64,000 nt of DNA from Nocardia blacklockiae (GCF_015477355.1 NZ_JADLRJ010000001.1:1240001-1304000), one strand, 5' to 3'. Shown: positions 1 to 11,946, counted from the stretch's first letter. The notes: a model not told the origin generated them from the sequence alone. Made by a program: numbers and translations.

Positions 1-185
1 TCCCCATGCGTGCCATTCGAAACCGTACGACACTTCTTGCACGGAGAGAACACGCGCAACAGAATGCCAGGGGTGTAATTTGCCGCTAGCTGCTCAATAG
101 CTGGATGCCCGTACGGATTTGGCGCACTGAAACAAACCGACTGTCCGGCAAATGCCGCGGGCACGGACGCGACCGGACATAACGA
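1..185. other. Intergenic edge, no gene recognised
   Basis: No convincing coding frame is seen here. The stretch lies beyond the terminator of the minus-strand gene that follows. By analogy with mycobacteria, where the Rv1476 homologue is followed by the peptidoglycan hydrolase gene ripA, it may hold the promoter and first codons of such a gene on the minus strand (an ATG on that strand at 16-14). That is inference only, since the gene would lie outside the window. Confidence 0.3.
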
Positions 186-212
186 GGCCCGGTGCACGCT
201 GTGCACCGGGCC
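186..212 (-). terminator. Hairpin terminator
   Basis: A perfect 12-bp inverted repeat, GGCCCGGTGCAC with its complement, encloses a 3-base loop. It lies 24 bases past the stop of the minus-strand gene at 237-800. On that strand it is followed by a short T-containing tract (TCGTTAT) rather than a long U run, as is common in actinobacteria. Confidence 0.8.
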
Positions 213-236
213 GGGGGAAGAGAGCCGGGATATCGC

Positions 237-800
237 CTATGCGCCGGGGGCCGCCGCCTCGGCCGGGGCGGGCGGGACCGGGGACCGCCGCGCGCGCCGC
301 GCCTTCACCCAGTACAGGCCGGCGAGCAGGAGCACCAGCACCGCGAGTGCCGCCGAGGTCGCCGTGGTGGGCGACACCAGCTGCGGCGATTCGAGCCGGT
401 CGACGAAGATCCGCGCGGCCGTGTCGGAGTGGCCGACGCCCTTGCCCTTGGACGGGTCCTCGGCCCACTCCAGCCGCGCCCGGGGAATGGCATCGCTGTA
501 GGTGCCGACGAAGTCGTCGCTGAACACCGCGACCGTGCCGCGCTCGGTCTTGCCGACGGACGTGGCCAGGTCGCGCATGTCCTCCTCGCGCCCCTTGTTG
601 CCCTGCACCACCACGATGCTCAGCGCGATGCCGTGCTCGCGCGCGTCGTCGACGATCGCCGCCAGCGCCTCCTGCTTCGACTGCTGACCCTTCGGCACGG
701 CGACGTGGTCGTCGGCCAGATCCGCCAGGATCGCGTTCAGATCGGTATCGGGAGGTAGTGCCGCTTTGGGCGTGCGAACCGAGGTGTCAAAGACGGTCAT
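237..800 (-). CDS. Rv1476-like membrane-anchored protein
   Basis: This is a 187-residue protein of the actinobacterial family typified by M. tuberculosis Rv1476. The N-terminal 140 residues look like a soluble TPM-like domain, with GIALSIVVVQGN and VAVFSDDFVGTYSD segments. A single hydrophobic helix (about residues 145-165, SAALAVLVLLLAGLYWV) is followed by a short Arg-rich then Ala/Pro-rich tail, so the tail is probably cytoplasmic. The ATG at 800 is chosen over one 14 codons upstream because MTVFDTS matches the compact form of the family. It is divergent from acnA with 371 bp between them, the same arrangement as in mycobacteria. Its biochemical role is not established. The family name rests on sequence pattern and synteny. 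Confidence 0.75.
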   Translation of the reverse strand: MTVFDTSVRTPKAALPPDTDLNAILADLADDHVAVPKGQQSKQEALAAIVDDAREHGIALSIVVVQGNKGREEDMRDLATSVGKTERGTVAVFSDDFVGTYSDAIPRARLEWAEDPSKGKGVGHSDTAARIFVDRLESPQLVSPTTATSAALAVLVLLLAGLYWVKARRARRSPVPPAPAEAAAPGA

Positions 801-958
801 CTTCCATCCGGTCTGTCGAGTCGCGCAGCGCGCGACGGGCATCCAACACTCTTCAGGCGATCAGCATGCTGACGGCGGCCGCCGGAACCGACAACCACCG
901 ACGGGCCCGAGAGCACAGTACGCGACAGGAGGATGATGGTTGCTGGCACGCCACGTGA

Positions 959-3988
<3,030 letters not shown>

Positions 3989-4030
3989 ACCGCGGTTCGG
4001 TCGCCGAGCGGATTCGCTCGTACTGTGAGT

Positions 4031-4061
4031 ACCCCCGCGTCGACGCGTTCGGCGCGGGGGT
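4031..4061 (+). terminator. Hairpin between acnA and acnR
   Basis: A perfect 9-bp stem, ACCCCCGCG paired with CGCGGGGGT, surrounds a 13-base loop. No U run follows and the acnR ribosome-binding site begins about 12 bases later. It may act as a partial terminator or as an mRNA stabiliser that lowers acnR relative to acnA. The structure is seen; its function is inferred. Confidence 0.5.
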
Positions 4062-4085
4062 CCGTGCATCCCGATGGAGGAGTCC

Positions 4086-4652
4086 ATGCCCAAGGTCAGT
4101 GACGACCATCTCGCCGCGCGGCGCAGTCAGATCCTGGACGGGGCGCGGAGCTGTTTCGCCGAATTCGGCTACGAGGGCGCGACGGTGCGCCGGCTGGAGG
4201 ACGCCATCGGACTGTCCCGGGGGGCGATCTTCCACCACTTCCGCGACAAGGACGCGCTGTTCCTGGCGCTCGCGCACGAGGACGCCGCGCGGATGGCCGA
4301 GGTCGCGGCCACCCAGGGCCTGGTGCAGGTCATGCGCGACATGCTCGCGCGCCCCGAGGATTTCGACTGGCTCGGCACCCGGCTCGAGATCGCGCGGCGG
4401 CTGCGCACCGACCCGGAGTTCCGCGCGAACTGGGAACAGCGCTCGGAGGAGCTGACCGCCGCGACCATCGCCCGCCTGGAACGCCGCAAGGCGGCCGGCG
4501 CGCTGCGCGACGACGTGCCGACCGACGTCCTGCTCGGCTACCTCGACCTGGTCCTGGACGGGCTCATCGCCCGCATCGCCTCGGGCCACGCCAACGACAA
4601 TCTCTCGGCGGTGCTGGATCTCGTCGAGGCGTCGGTGCGGCGCAAGCAGTAG
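4086..4652 (+). CDS. acnR: TetR-family repressor of aconitase, AcnR
   Basis: This is a 188-residue TetR-family regulator. The N-terminal helix-turn-helix is visible in about residues 12-55 (ILDGARSCFAEFGYEGATV and GLSRGAIFHHFRDKDALF). The remaining helical domain would bind ligand and dimerise. The position immediately downstream of acnA, and the exact operator match upstream of acnA, identify it as AcnR, which in Corynebacterium represses acn and responds to citrate-type ligands. The ATG at 4086 is chosen because GGAGG precedes it by a standard distance (GATGGAGGAGTCC); the upstream in-frame ATG overlaps that ribosome-binding site. It is probably cotranscribed with acnA, giving autoregulation. 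Confidence 0.93.
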   Translation: MPKVSDDHLAARRSQILDGARSCFAEFGYEGATVRRLEDAIGLSRGAIFHHFRDKDALFLALAHEDAARMAEVAATQGLVQVMRDMLARPEDFDWLGTRLEIARRLRTDPEFRANWEQRSEELTAATIARLERRKAAGALRDDVPTDVLLGYLDLVLDGLIARIASGHANDNLSAVLDLVEASVRRKQ

Positions 4653-4663
4653 GCATCGGAACG

Positions 4664-4706
4664 GGCACGGCCCCGCGGCGCTGGGAAGCGCCCGCAGGGC
4701 CGTGCC
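4664..4706. terminator. Bidirectional terminator
   Basis: A 10-bp perfect stem (GGCACGGCCC with GGGCCGTGCC) and a 23-base loop lie exactly between the convergent ends of acnR and the secreted repeat protein gene. It would serve both strands. Confidence 0.7.
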
Positions 4707-4714
4707 GGTGTCGG

Positions 4715-5149
4715 TCAGTACACGCTGCGAGACTGTGGGCGATTCACCTGCGGGACCGAGTTGTTCTGCTGCTGGGACACATCCGGCACGGACTGCGACC
4801 GATCCTGCTGGGAGCTGTCCGGCGCGGGATGCGGCTGCCCGTTCTGCGAGATGTCCGGGACGGACCGCGACCGATCGTCGCGAGAAATGTCCGGGGCGGA
4901 CGGCGACCGGTCGTCGCGGGAAACGCCCGGGGCGGACGGCGAATACCCGCTCTGCCCGGGCTGCGGCGCCGGCTGCTGTTGCCCACGCCCGACGAAGTTC
5001 TCTTCCGGTCCTTCCCCGTCCTCGCCGTCGTCCTGCGCCTGCACCACGACATTGTCCGCCGGGGCGGCCGGCGCGGGCGTGGCGGCGGCCGCCCCGGCGG
5101 GAACAGCGAGAGCGGCCAGTGACGCGACCGCGGCAACCCGGATCTTCAT
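4715..5149 (-). CDS. Secreted low-complexity repeat protein
   Basis: This 144-residue protein has a clear Sec signal peptide (MKIRVAAVASLAALAVPAG, cleavage probably near residue 23). An acidic linker (DDGEDGEGPEEN) and a Gln/Pro stretch follow. Residues 70-129 are five tandem 12-residue repeats of the form SxSxPDxSxxDR. There is no cysteine and no recognisable enzyme domain, so the mature protein is probably disordered and extracellular or wall-associated. The ATG at 5149 has an AAGGG ribosome-binding site eight bases upstream; longer frames to 5425 lack one. It stands alone, convergent with acnR and divergent from the thioesterase gene. I do not recognise the family and its function is unknown. 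Confidence 0.8.
   Translation of the reverse strand: MKIRVAAVASLAALAVPAGAAAATPAPAAPADNVVVQAQDDGEDGEGPEENFVGRGQQQPAPQPGQSGYSPSAPGVSRDDRSPSAPDISRDDRSRSVPDISQNGQPHPAPDSSQQDRSQSVPDVSQQQNNSVPQVNRPQSRSVY
4763..4942 (-). repeat. Five 36-bp coding tandem repeats
   Basis: Five consecutive 36-bp units encode the 12-residue repeats of the secreted protein: SPSAPGVSRDDR, SPSAPDISRDDR, SRSVPDISQNGQ, PHPAPDSSQQDR and SQSVPDVSQQQN. The first two units are nearly identical and the later ones have diverged. A further partial unit follows to the C-terminus. Confidence 0.9.
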
Positions 5150-5471
5150 GTGTAGCCCTTCTGTCGATGGAAGTGATACGCGTTCGGATCGAGCACTGCG
5201 GACACTAAAAGCCCCTCCCTCCCAGCCGTGGGACCCCCGGTCCACTCGGCGATTGCCCGTTATGTCCGGGTGCGCGAGCGGAGAATCCGGCCGGCCGCGA
5301 AAGAGCCCGATTATGGCAGTTGATGCAGTAATGCATTCCGTGCCGGATCGCATCGCGTGCTTCTTCGCGTCCGCTGCGAGTTCGTCTACGGTGCAGCGCT
5401 TTTCAACCGCCGTGACACATGCCACGCTCGAATCGGAAATATCGGGGCATGTGCTCGGGGTTCGCCGGGGT
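5150..5471. other. Divergent intergenic region
   Basis: These 322 bp without a gene separate the secreted repeat protein (minus) from the thioesterase (plus) and must hold both promoters. A small perfect inverted repeat ATGCA-gtaa-TGCAT lies at 5323-5336 and could be a regulator half-site pair. Nothing else is recognised. Confidence 0.4.
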
Positions 5472-5888
5472 ATGACCTTTTCCGTGCCCGTTACCGTCCG
5501 GGGTTATGAGCTCGATGTGAACGGCCATCTGAATCAGGCCGTGTATCACCAGTACGCCGAGCACGCGCGGTGGGAGGTGATGCGGGCGGCGGGGCTGGGG
5601 CCCGACAAGATCCAGGCGACGGGGCTCGGGCCTGTGGTGTTGCAGTCGACGGTCAAGCACCTGCGGGAGCTGCACCTCGGCGACGAGGTCACCGTGACGT
5701 GCGAGACCGAGTGGGGCGAGGGCAAGACGTTCCGGATGCGCCAGCGGATCGTCAAGCTGGACGGCACGGTGTCCGCCGAATTCGATGTCGTCCTCGGGCT
5801 GATGGACCTCACCCTGCGCAAACTCGTTGCCGATCCCGGCGAACGATTCCGGGAACTCGTCGACTCGGGCGAACTGCTCGGTCTGTGA
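5472..5888 (+). CDS. Acyl-CoA thioesterase, 4HBT hotdog family
   Basis: This 138-residue single hotdog-fold protein is of the 4-hydroxybenzoyl-CoA/YbgC thioesterase type. The family signature is visible near residues 13-32 as ELDVNGHLNQAVYHQYAEHA, with the conserved Asp, Gly-His and Asn of the active-site helix. It would hydrolyse acyl-CoA thioesters in the cytosol; its substrate cannot be told from sequence. Length is normal for the family. The ATG at 5472 has only a G-rich upstream sequence and is chosen because the fold begins directly after it. There is no operon partner: the next gene starts almost 200 bp downstream. Confidence 0.85.
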   Translation: MTFSVPVTVRGYELDVNGHLNQAVYHQYAEHARWEVMRAAGLGPDKIQATGLGPVVLQSTVKHLRELHLGDEVTVTCETEWGEGKTFRMRQRIVKLDGTVSAEFDVVLGLMDLTLRKLVADPGERFRELVDSGELLGL

Positions 5889-6082
5889 CTCCGCGGGCGA
5901 CCGCGCGGTCGTTGAGCGATCAACTGAAAATCTTTCGGCGATAGGGTTTTCCGTTACGCCGGGCCGGTCCGCGGGCACGGTCGAATTCCTCCGTTGTCGA
6001 CCGCGCCGCGCGACCACGGAGCTATGATCCAGATCACGCTCGGCTTCCGTGGCAAACCGCGAGCAGATCGGAGACCAGCCCG

Positions 6083-6559
6083 ATGCCCGAAACCATTCGC
6101 CCGTTCGTTCCGGCCGCCGGCCCGTCGCCGGACCAGCGCGAGGCCGCGCCTCCGCTGTCCGGTTACCTGGTAGCAGAGTCGGAGCACACTCTCGGCATCC
6201 GCGTCGGCGAGGGCACGTGGACTTTCGATCGGGCGGATGTGCTGAGTATCGAGGACACCGGCGGCGACGGGAGCCTTTCCGAAGTGCCGGGCCGTCCGGT
6301 CCGGGTGTGGATCCGGTCCGGCGCCACAGCGGATTTCACGCAGCGGCGGCGCATCGAACTCACCGACCGACCGATGACGCTGGCCCGTCGGCACTCCCCC
6401 GCGCTGGGCGACGACCTGCTCCGGCGCCTCACCGAGGACTGGGCCCGCGCGCTGCGGCTGCCCACCACACCGGGCGTCGGCGGCGCCACCTTCACCTTCT
6501 GCCAGACCCGCACCTCCGCGCGCAGCGACGACGGCACCGCCTGCGACAGTCTCGACTGA
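6083..6559 (+). CDS. Putative graspetide precursor
   Basis: This 158-residue protein of unrecognised family lies nine bases before an MvdD-type ATP-grasp ligase. Residues 25-120 look like a small folded leader or partner domain (GYLVAESEHTLGIRVGEGTW, then LARRHSPALGDDLLRRLTED). The C-terminal 23 residues are different: they contain eight Thr/Ser (T136, T138, T142, T144, S145, S148, T152, S156), four Asp (D149, D150, D155, D158) and two Cys (C140, C154). Such a hydroxyl- and acid-rich tail is the hallmark of graspetide cores, where ATP-grasp enzymes form ester crosslinks. GGAGA precedes the ATG. A -10-like TATGAT lies at 6022-6027, in the otherwise empty 194-bp gap 5889-6082. The precursor role is inferred; a regulatory or adaptor protein is the alternative. 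Confidence 0.6.
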   Translation: MPETIRPFVPAAGPSPDQREAAPPLSGYLVAESEHTLGIRVGEGTWTFDRADVLSIEDTGGDGSLSEVPGRPVRVWIRSGATADFTQRRRIELTDRPMTLARRHSPALGDDLLRRLTEDWARALRLPTTPGVGGATFTFCQTRTSARSDDGTACDSLD

Positions 6560-6568
6560 GGCTCCCCG

Positions 6569-7531
6569 ATGGCCGCCCGCCCGGCAGGTTCGGTACTCAT
6601 CGTCACCGAAACCGACGATCTGCACGCCGACGCCATGACGGCCACGCTGCGAAAACATCACGGCCTCAGCCCGATTCGCCTCGACATGCGCGAATTCCCG
6701 CGCGTCAGCGGCAGTTTCCGCCTGGACCGGGCCGGCACCGCCCGCTCGCTGTCGCACGTGGTCGGACTCGACGACGTCACCGCGGTGTGGTGGCGTCGCC
6801 CGCACCGGTGCGTGGTGCCGGGCGGGGTCCGCAGCGCCGACGACGACTACCGCCAGGCCGAATGCGACGGATTCCTGCAGGGCCTGCTCTGGTCGATCCC
6901 CGCGGTGTGGGTGAACGACCCGAGCGCCGACCGGACCGCCACCCGCAAGATCGTGCAGCTCGAGACCGCGCGCCGCAGCGGCTTCGCCATCCCCGAGACC
7001 CTGATCACCAACGACCCGGACGAGGCCCGCAGTTTCGTCGACTCGCGGCCGGGCCCGGTCGTGTTCAAGCGCACCGGCACCGGCCGGGCCGAATTCGCCG
7101 AGACCCGCCTGGTGGCGCCGGAGGATCTGGACCTGCTCGGCGGCATCCGCTCGGCGCCGACCACCTTCCAGGACTACATCGACGCCGACTGCGATCTGCG
7201 CGTGGTGTGGATCGACGGCACCGAGTGGGCGGTGCGCATCGACTCGCAAGCAGGTGTGGGACGGGTGGATTCGCGCCTGGACACCTCGGTCGACTTCACT
7301 CCGGCCCGGCTGCCGGCGGCGGTGAGCAAGTCGCTGGCGACGCTGATGGGCGCGCTCGGGCTGGCGTTCGGCGTGCTCGACATCCGGCTCGGCACGGACG
7401 GCGAGTACTACTTCCTCGAGGTGAACCCGCAGGGGCAGTTCGCCTATCTGGAGATCAAGACCGGGCTGCCGATCTTCGAGAGCCTGGCGAACTACCTCGT
7501 ACACGGCGACGCCACCGTGGCGCTCGCCTGA
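6569..7531 (+). CDS. MvdD-type ATP-grasp peptide ligase
   Basis: This 320-residue enzyme resembles the ATP-grasp maturases of microviridins and other graspetides. The N-terminal part holds SVLIVTETDDLHAD and the family-typical VWWRRP segment (about residues 72-77). The ATP-grasp core holds GPVVFKRTGTG (ATP-binding Lys) and VLDIRLGTDG. The metal-binding end is FLEVNPQGQFAYLE (about residues 289-302), in which E-x-N-P-x-G-Q is characteristic of this subfamily. Such enzymes activate Asp/Glu side chains as acyl phosphates and close omega-esters or amides with Ser/Thr or Lys of a precursor. It follows the putative precursor gene after nine bases, so they should be cotranscribed. No transporter or protease gene is adjacent. 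Confidence 0.85.
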   Translation: MAARPAGSVLIVTETDDLHADAMTATLRKHHGLSPIRLDMREFPRVSGSFRLDRAGTARSLSHVVGLDDVTAVWWRRPHRCVVPGGVRSADDDYRQAECDGFLQGLLWSIPAVWVNDPSADRTATRKIVQLETARRSGFAIPETLITNDPDEARSFVDSRPGPVVFKRTGTGRAEFAETRLVAPEDLDLLGGIRSAPTTFQDYIDADCDLRVVWIDGTEWAVRIDSQAGVGRVDSRLDTSVDFTPARLPAAVSKSLATLMGALGLAFGVLDIRLGTDGEYYFLEVNPQGQFAYLEIKTGLPIFESLANYLVHGDATVALA

Positions 7532-7538
7532 GCGGACG

Positions 7539-8039
7539 CTAGCGCGGTTCCTCGAAGCCGCTCAGCAGCGTGCGCAGGATCCGGTCGAGGTCGCGGCGGT
7601 CCTTCGCCGACAGCACCGACAGCAGCCGGGTCTCGTTCTCGGTATGCGCGGTGACCACCTCGTCGACCAGCGCGCGGCCGGCCTCCGTGAGCGCGACCCG
7701 CACCGCGCGCCGGTCCGCGGCATCGGCGACGCGGCGCACCAGCCCGGCCGACTCCAGCCGGTCCAGGCGGCCGGTCATGCCCGCGCGCGAGAGCATCATG
7801 GTGTCGGCCAGCACCGAGGGGTTCAATTCGCACGGTTCGCCCGAACGGCGCAGCGCCGCAAGCACATCGAACTCGCCGCGGTGCAGGCCGTGCGCCAGGA
7901 ACACCGCCTCGACGGCCCGCTGCGCGACCAGTTGCAGCCGGCCCAGCCGGCCCACGATCGCCATCGCCTCCAGCTCCAGATCCGGTCGTTCGCGCCGCCA
8001 CTGCTCGACGATCTCGTCGACCGCGTCCCGTTTCGCCAT
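7539..8039 (-). CDS. MarR-family transcriptional regulator
   Basis: This protein of about 166 residues has the winged-helix layout of MarR: HRGEFDVLAALRRSGEP, LSRAGMTGRLDRLESAGLV (recognition helix) and the wing DRRAVRVALTEAGRALV. It is divergent from a cupin gene, and the 70-bp space between them holds a perfect inverted repeat, so it probably represses both itself and the cupin. The ATG at 8039 is chosen because it keeps the operator outside the coding region. No good ribosome-binding site is visible for it or for the in-frame ATG at 8048, so the start is uncertain by a few codons. Confidence 0.85.
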   Translation of the reverse strand: MAKRDAVDEIVEQWRRERPDLELEAMAIVGRLGRLQLVAQRAVEAVFLAHGLHRGEFDVLAALRRSGEPCELNPSVLADTMMLSRAGMTGRLDRLESAGLVRRVADAADRRAVRVALTEAGRALVDEVVTAHTENETRLLSVLSAKDRRDLDRILRTLLSGFEEPR

Positions 8040-8063
8040 GGACAGCATTCTATTCGCTGAGAT

Positions 8064-8096
8064 ATAGTTCGTCACCGAACTATCAATCACCGAACA
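8064..8096. promoter_or_regulatory. MarR operator region
   Basis: A perfect inverted repeat ATAGTTCG-tcac-CGAACTAT occupies 8064-8083. A second copy of the right half, TCACCGAACA at 8087-8096, lies 15 bases after TCACCGAACT at 8072-8081. The cluster is the core of the short divergent promoter region of the marR and cupin genes and is the likely binding site of the MarR protein. Confidence 0.75.
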
Positions 8097-8109
8097 ATCT
8101 GGAGCGGTC

Positions 8110-8610
8110 ATGAACGTCACTCCCGCGATCCCCGCCGCGATCCGTCATCCCGAGCAGGCGGAAGTACGCCGCACCGAGCACGCCACCATGCGGCTGCTCA
8201 TCGATGCCGACGAGACGGGCGGCAGCGTGAGCAGCCTCGAGGTGAGCTTGGCGCCGGGCGCCGACGGCGCGGGGCCGCACTACCACACCCGGTCCGAGGA
8301 GCTGTTCTACGTCGCCGACGGCGAACTGCAGGTGCTCGCGGGCGAGCGGATCGTCACGGTCAAGGCGGGCGGGTCGCTCGTGGTGCCCCGGCACATGCCG
8401 CACGCGTTCGGCGCGGCGCCCGGCAGCGCGGCGCGCGTGCTCATCGCGCTCACGCCGGGCGTGCAGCGCTTCGAGTACTTCCGGGTGCTCGAGCGAGTTG
8501 CCAACGGCGAGGCCGAACTCGGCGACCTCGCGGCGGTCCAGGACGAGTTCGACAACCACTTCGTCGACGCGCCGCGGTGGTGGGCCGAGCGCACGGCGCA
8601 TCGGCGGTGA
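8110..8610 (+). CDS. Cupin-domain protein
   Basis: This 166-residue single-domain cupin has the first metal-binding motif at about residues 55-70 (GPHYHTRSEELFYVADGE: His, His, Glu) and the second at about 93-99 (VPRHMPHAFG). It resembles quercetin-dioxygenase-like cupins, but the reaction is unknown. The ATG at 8110 follows GGAGCGGTC. It is divergent from the MarR gene and likely under its control, which suggests a role in sensing or degrading a small aromatic or stress compound. That role is inference. Confidence 0.8.
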   Translation: MNVTPAIPAAIRHPEQAEVRRTEHATMRLLIDADETGGSVSSLEVSLAPGADGAGPHYHTRSEELFYVADGELQVLAGERIVTVKAGGSLVVPRHMPHAFGAAPGSAARVLIALTPGVQRFEYFRVLERVANGEAELGDLAAVQDEFDNHFVDAPRWWAERTAHRR

Positions 8611-8620
8611 GTGCCGGGCG

Positions 8621-9025
8621 CTAGTCCGCGCAGACCGTCTCGTGGATCGCGCGCCAGCGCAAACCGTTGCGGGCGTGCGGGTCTCGGTGCAGCATGGCGG
8701 TGGTGATCCGGTCGTCGGCACGCTCGTCGCGGCGGTGGCGCTCACGGAACCTGGTCAGCACGTAATCGCTTGTGACAACGAGCGGTTCGACGTCGGCGAC
8801 CTCGATCACCAAGCCGGGCGCGGTATTTCGCGCCTGCGCCAAGCCCTCGAGCAGCACGGCGCGGGTGAGCACCGTGCCGGACACGGTGACCACCGACAGG
8901 TCGGGATGCTGCTGGGCGGCGAAGCGGTCGAAGACGCGAGTCTCCGCCGCGCTACCCAGCCAGCAGCCCAGATCCTGATGTAACGCCTCGACCTCGCGCG
9001 CTACCGCCTCGTACACGGGATTCAC
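8621..9025 (-). CDS. SnoaL/DUF4440-like protein
   Basis: This 134-residue protein looks like the NTF2-fold DUF4440/SnoaL-like group. An N-terminal helix (EAVAREVEALHQDLGCWL) is followed by beta-strand segments (LSVVTVSGTVLTRAVLLEGL) and a closing strand (RWRAIHETVCAD). Such proteins bind small hydrophobic ligands or act as minor enzymes; no catalytic assignment is possible here. It is convergent with the cupin gene, ten bases apart. Confidence 0.6.
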   Translation of the reverse strand: MNPVYEAVAREVEALHQDLGCWLGSAAETRVFDRFAAQQHPDLSVVTVSGTVLTRAVLLEGLAQARNTAPGLVIEVADVEPLVVTSDYVLTRFRERHRRDERADDRITTAMLHRDPHARNGLRWRAIHETVCAD

Positions 9026-9058
9026 GAGACAACAAGCTACCCAACGAGTTCGGGGCGC

Positions 9059-9298
9059 CTACTTGCCGGCGGTCTTGCGCCGATTCGCCCCACCCCGGCT
9101 GCGGAGTTGCACATGCGACTCCACCAGCACGTTGTGGATGAACCCGTACGATCGCCCGGTCTCCCGGGCCAGCGAGCGGATGCTCGCCCCGGCCTCGTAC
9201 TGCTTCTTGAGCTGGGTTTGCAGGCGGTCTCGCGACTTTCCGGTGACGCGCGTGCCCTTACCCAACGTGGACTTCCCTTGTGCGGGCCTGTCACTCAT
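9059..9298 (-). CDS. Small helix-turn-helix protein
   Basis: This 79-residue basic protein consists almost entirely of one helix-turn-helix (about residues 30-60, YEAGASIRSLARETGRSYGF then IHNVLVES) flanked by Lys/Arg-rich tails. It matches a widespread family of small actinobacterial HTH proteins of unknown role, probably DNA-binding. The ATG at 9298 follows AGGAAGCC. It has no obvious operon partner: the 182-bp upstream gap also serves the divergent DHFR-like gene. Confidence 0.75.
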   Translation of the reverse strand: MSDRPAQGKSTLGKGTRVTGKSRDRLQTQLKKQYEAGASIRSLARETGRSYGFIHNVLVESHVQLRSRGGANRRKTAGK

Positions 9299-9367
9299 GG
9301 CTTCCTCCGGTCGCCCTGCAGCCTCATTCCAGGCTAGACATTCGACAGTCGGTGATCAACGCCTCTG

Positions 9368-9383
9368 TGTGATTTAGCTCACC
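9368..9383. promoter_or_regulatory. Crp/GlxR-type binding site
   Basis: TGTGATTTAGCTCACC matches 15 of 16 positions of the Crp/GlxR consensus TGTGAnnTAnnTCACA, including the central TA. It lies 99 bp before the DHFR-like gene and 70 bp from the start of the small HTH gene. A possible -10 element lies just downstream (TTATCG), so the site could control either gene. The match is direct; the regulation is inferred. Confidence 0.7.
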
Positions 9384-9481
9384 GATTTCGGTTATCGTCC
9401 GGTCCGGGCGACGATTTTTCGCCGCACACGCCGTCCCATTGTTCGACATCTCGACCAGAACGAAGACCGGGAGTAACCCCC

Positions 9482-10090
9482 ATGCGCAAGATCACCGCAG
9501 GCCTGTTCATCGCCCTCGACGGCGTCGTCGAGGACCCGCAGGACTGGCATTTCCCCTACTACAACGACGAGATGGGCGCCGCCGTGGACGGCCAGCTCGG
9601 CAACGCCGACACGCTGCTGCTGGGCCGCAAGACCTACGACAGCTTCGCGGGCGCCTGGCCCGACCGCGAGGCCGCCGGCGCCGAGGACGCCGATTTCGCC
9701 CGCAAGCTCGGCGACGCGCGCAAGATCGTGGTGACCCGCCAGGACCTCACCTTCACCTGGCGCAACTCCGAGGTGCTGCGCGGGGATCTGGTGGAGGCGG
9801 TCACGGCCCTCAAGCAGGAGCCGGGCGGCGACATCGGCATCAGCGGTTCGGTCTCGGTGGTCCGTCAACTGCTCGCCGCCGGATTGATCGACGAACTGCA
9901 TCTGCTGGTGCACCCCATCGCGGTTCGCAAGGGACTGCGGCTGTTCGACGAGGGCGACGCCGCGCTCCCGCTGACGCTGCTGAGCTCCACGGCGTTCAAG
10001 ACCGGTGTGGTGCACCAGGTTTACGGCCCGGGCGAGCAGTTGGAGGGCGGGTACGACGAGGCCAAACAGCATTTGGCGCAGGAGGATTGA
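9482..10090 (+). CDS. Dihydrofolate reductase-like (RibD C-terminal) protein
   Basis: This 202-residue protein is of the RibD-C/DHFR-like family common in actinobacteria. It begins with the typical MRKITAGLFIALDGVVEDP. It carries DTLLLGRKTYDSFAGAWP (NADPH-binding strand and helix), GGDIGISGSVSVVRQLL and a final LIDELHLLVHPIAVRKG. These are NADPH-dependent reductases of mostly unknown substrate; it is not the main FolA. The ATG follows a GGGAGTAACCCC ribosome-binding region. A Crp/GlxR-type site lies 99 bp upstream, suggesting response to carbon status. It is convergent with the ABC-F gene. Confidence 0.85.
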   Translation: MRKITAGLFIALDGVVEDPQDWHFPYYNDEMGAAVDGQLGNADTLLLGRKTYDSFAGAWPDREAAGAEDADFARKLGDARKIVVTRQDLTFTWRNSEVLRGDLVEAVTALKQEPGGDIGISGSVSVVRQLLAAGLIDELHLLVHPIAVRKGLRLFDEGDAALPLTLLSSTAFKTGVVHQVYGPGEQLEGGYDEAKQHLAQED

Positions 10091-10097
10091 GGGCGAG

Positions 10098-10130
10098 GCC
10101 TGAACCGCCCGCTGCGCGGACGGTTCAGGC
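10098..10130. terminator. Hairpin between convergent genes
   Basis: A perfect 10-bp stem, GCCTGAACCG with CGGTTCAGGC, and a 13-base loop lie between the convergent DHFR-like and ABC-F genes. The right arm is the first of three degenerate copies of a unit (GGTTCAGGC with ATGAAA) at roughly 25-base spacing that runs into the ABC-F stop codon. Confidence 0.6.
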
Positions 10131-10172
10131 AATGAAAGAGGGCGCCGCTCAGGCGATGAAAAAGGCTGCGGT

Positions 10173-11804
<1,632 letters not shown>

Positions 11805-11946
11805 AGATTTCTCCTCGGCAGGATCGGGATTCGGGGGGCCACAACTCGAGTGTGCGGTGCGACGGCACACAAGAACCACCGATTTTACCCATGTGAACGA
11901 TCGGCTGCCGTAACCTGGACCACCCTGTCCGGGTAACGTGCGCTGC

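Noticed and set aside
1-185. A c-di-AMP (ydaO-type) riboswitch before a ripA-like gene
   Set aside because: Such switches precede peptidoglycan hydrolase genes in actinobacteria, but I could not find the conserved core elements here, and the gene lies outside the window.
5472-5888. A longer thioesterase starting at 4761
   Set aside because: The upstream 237 codons are antisense to the secreted repeat protein and carry no thioesterase features. The hotdog fold begins just after 5472.
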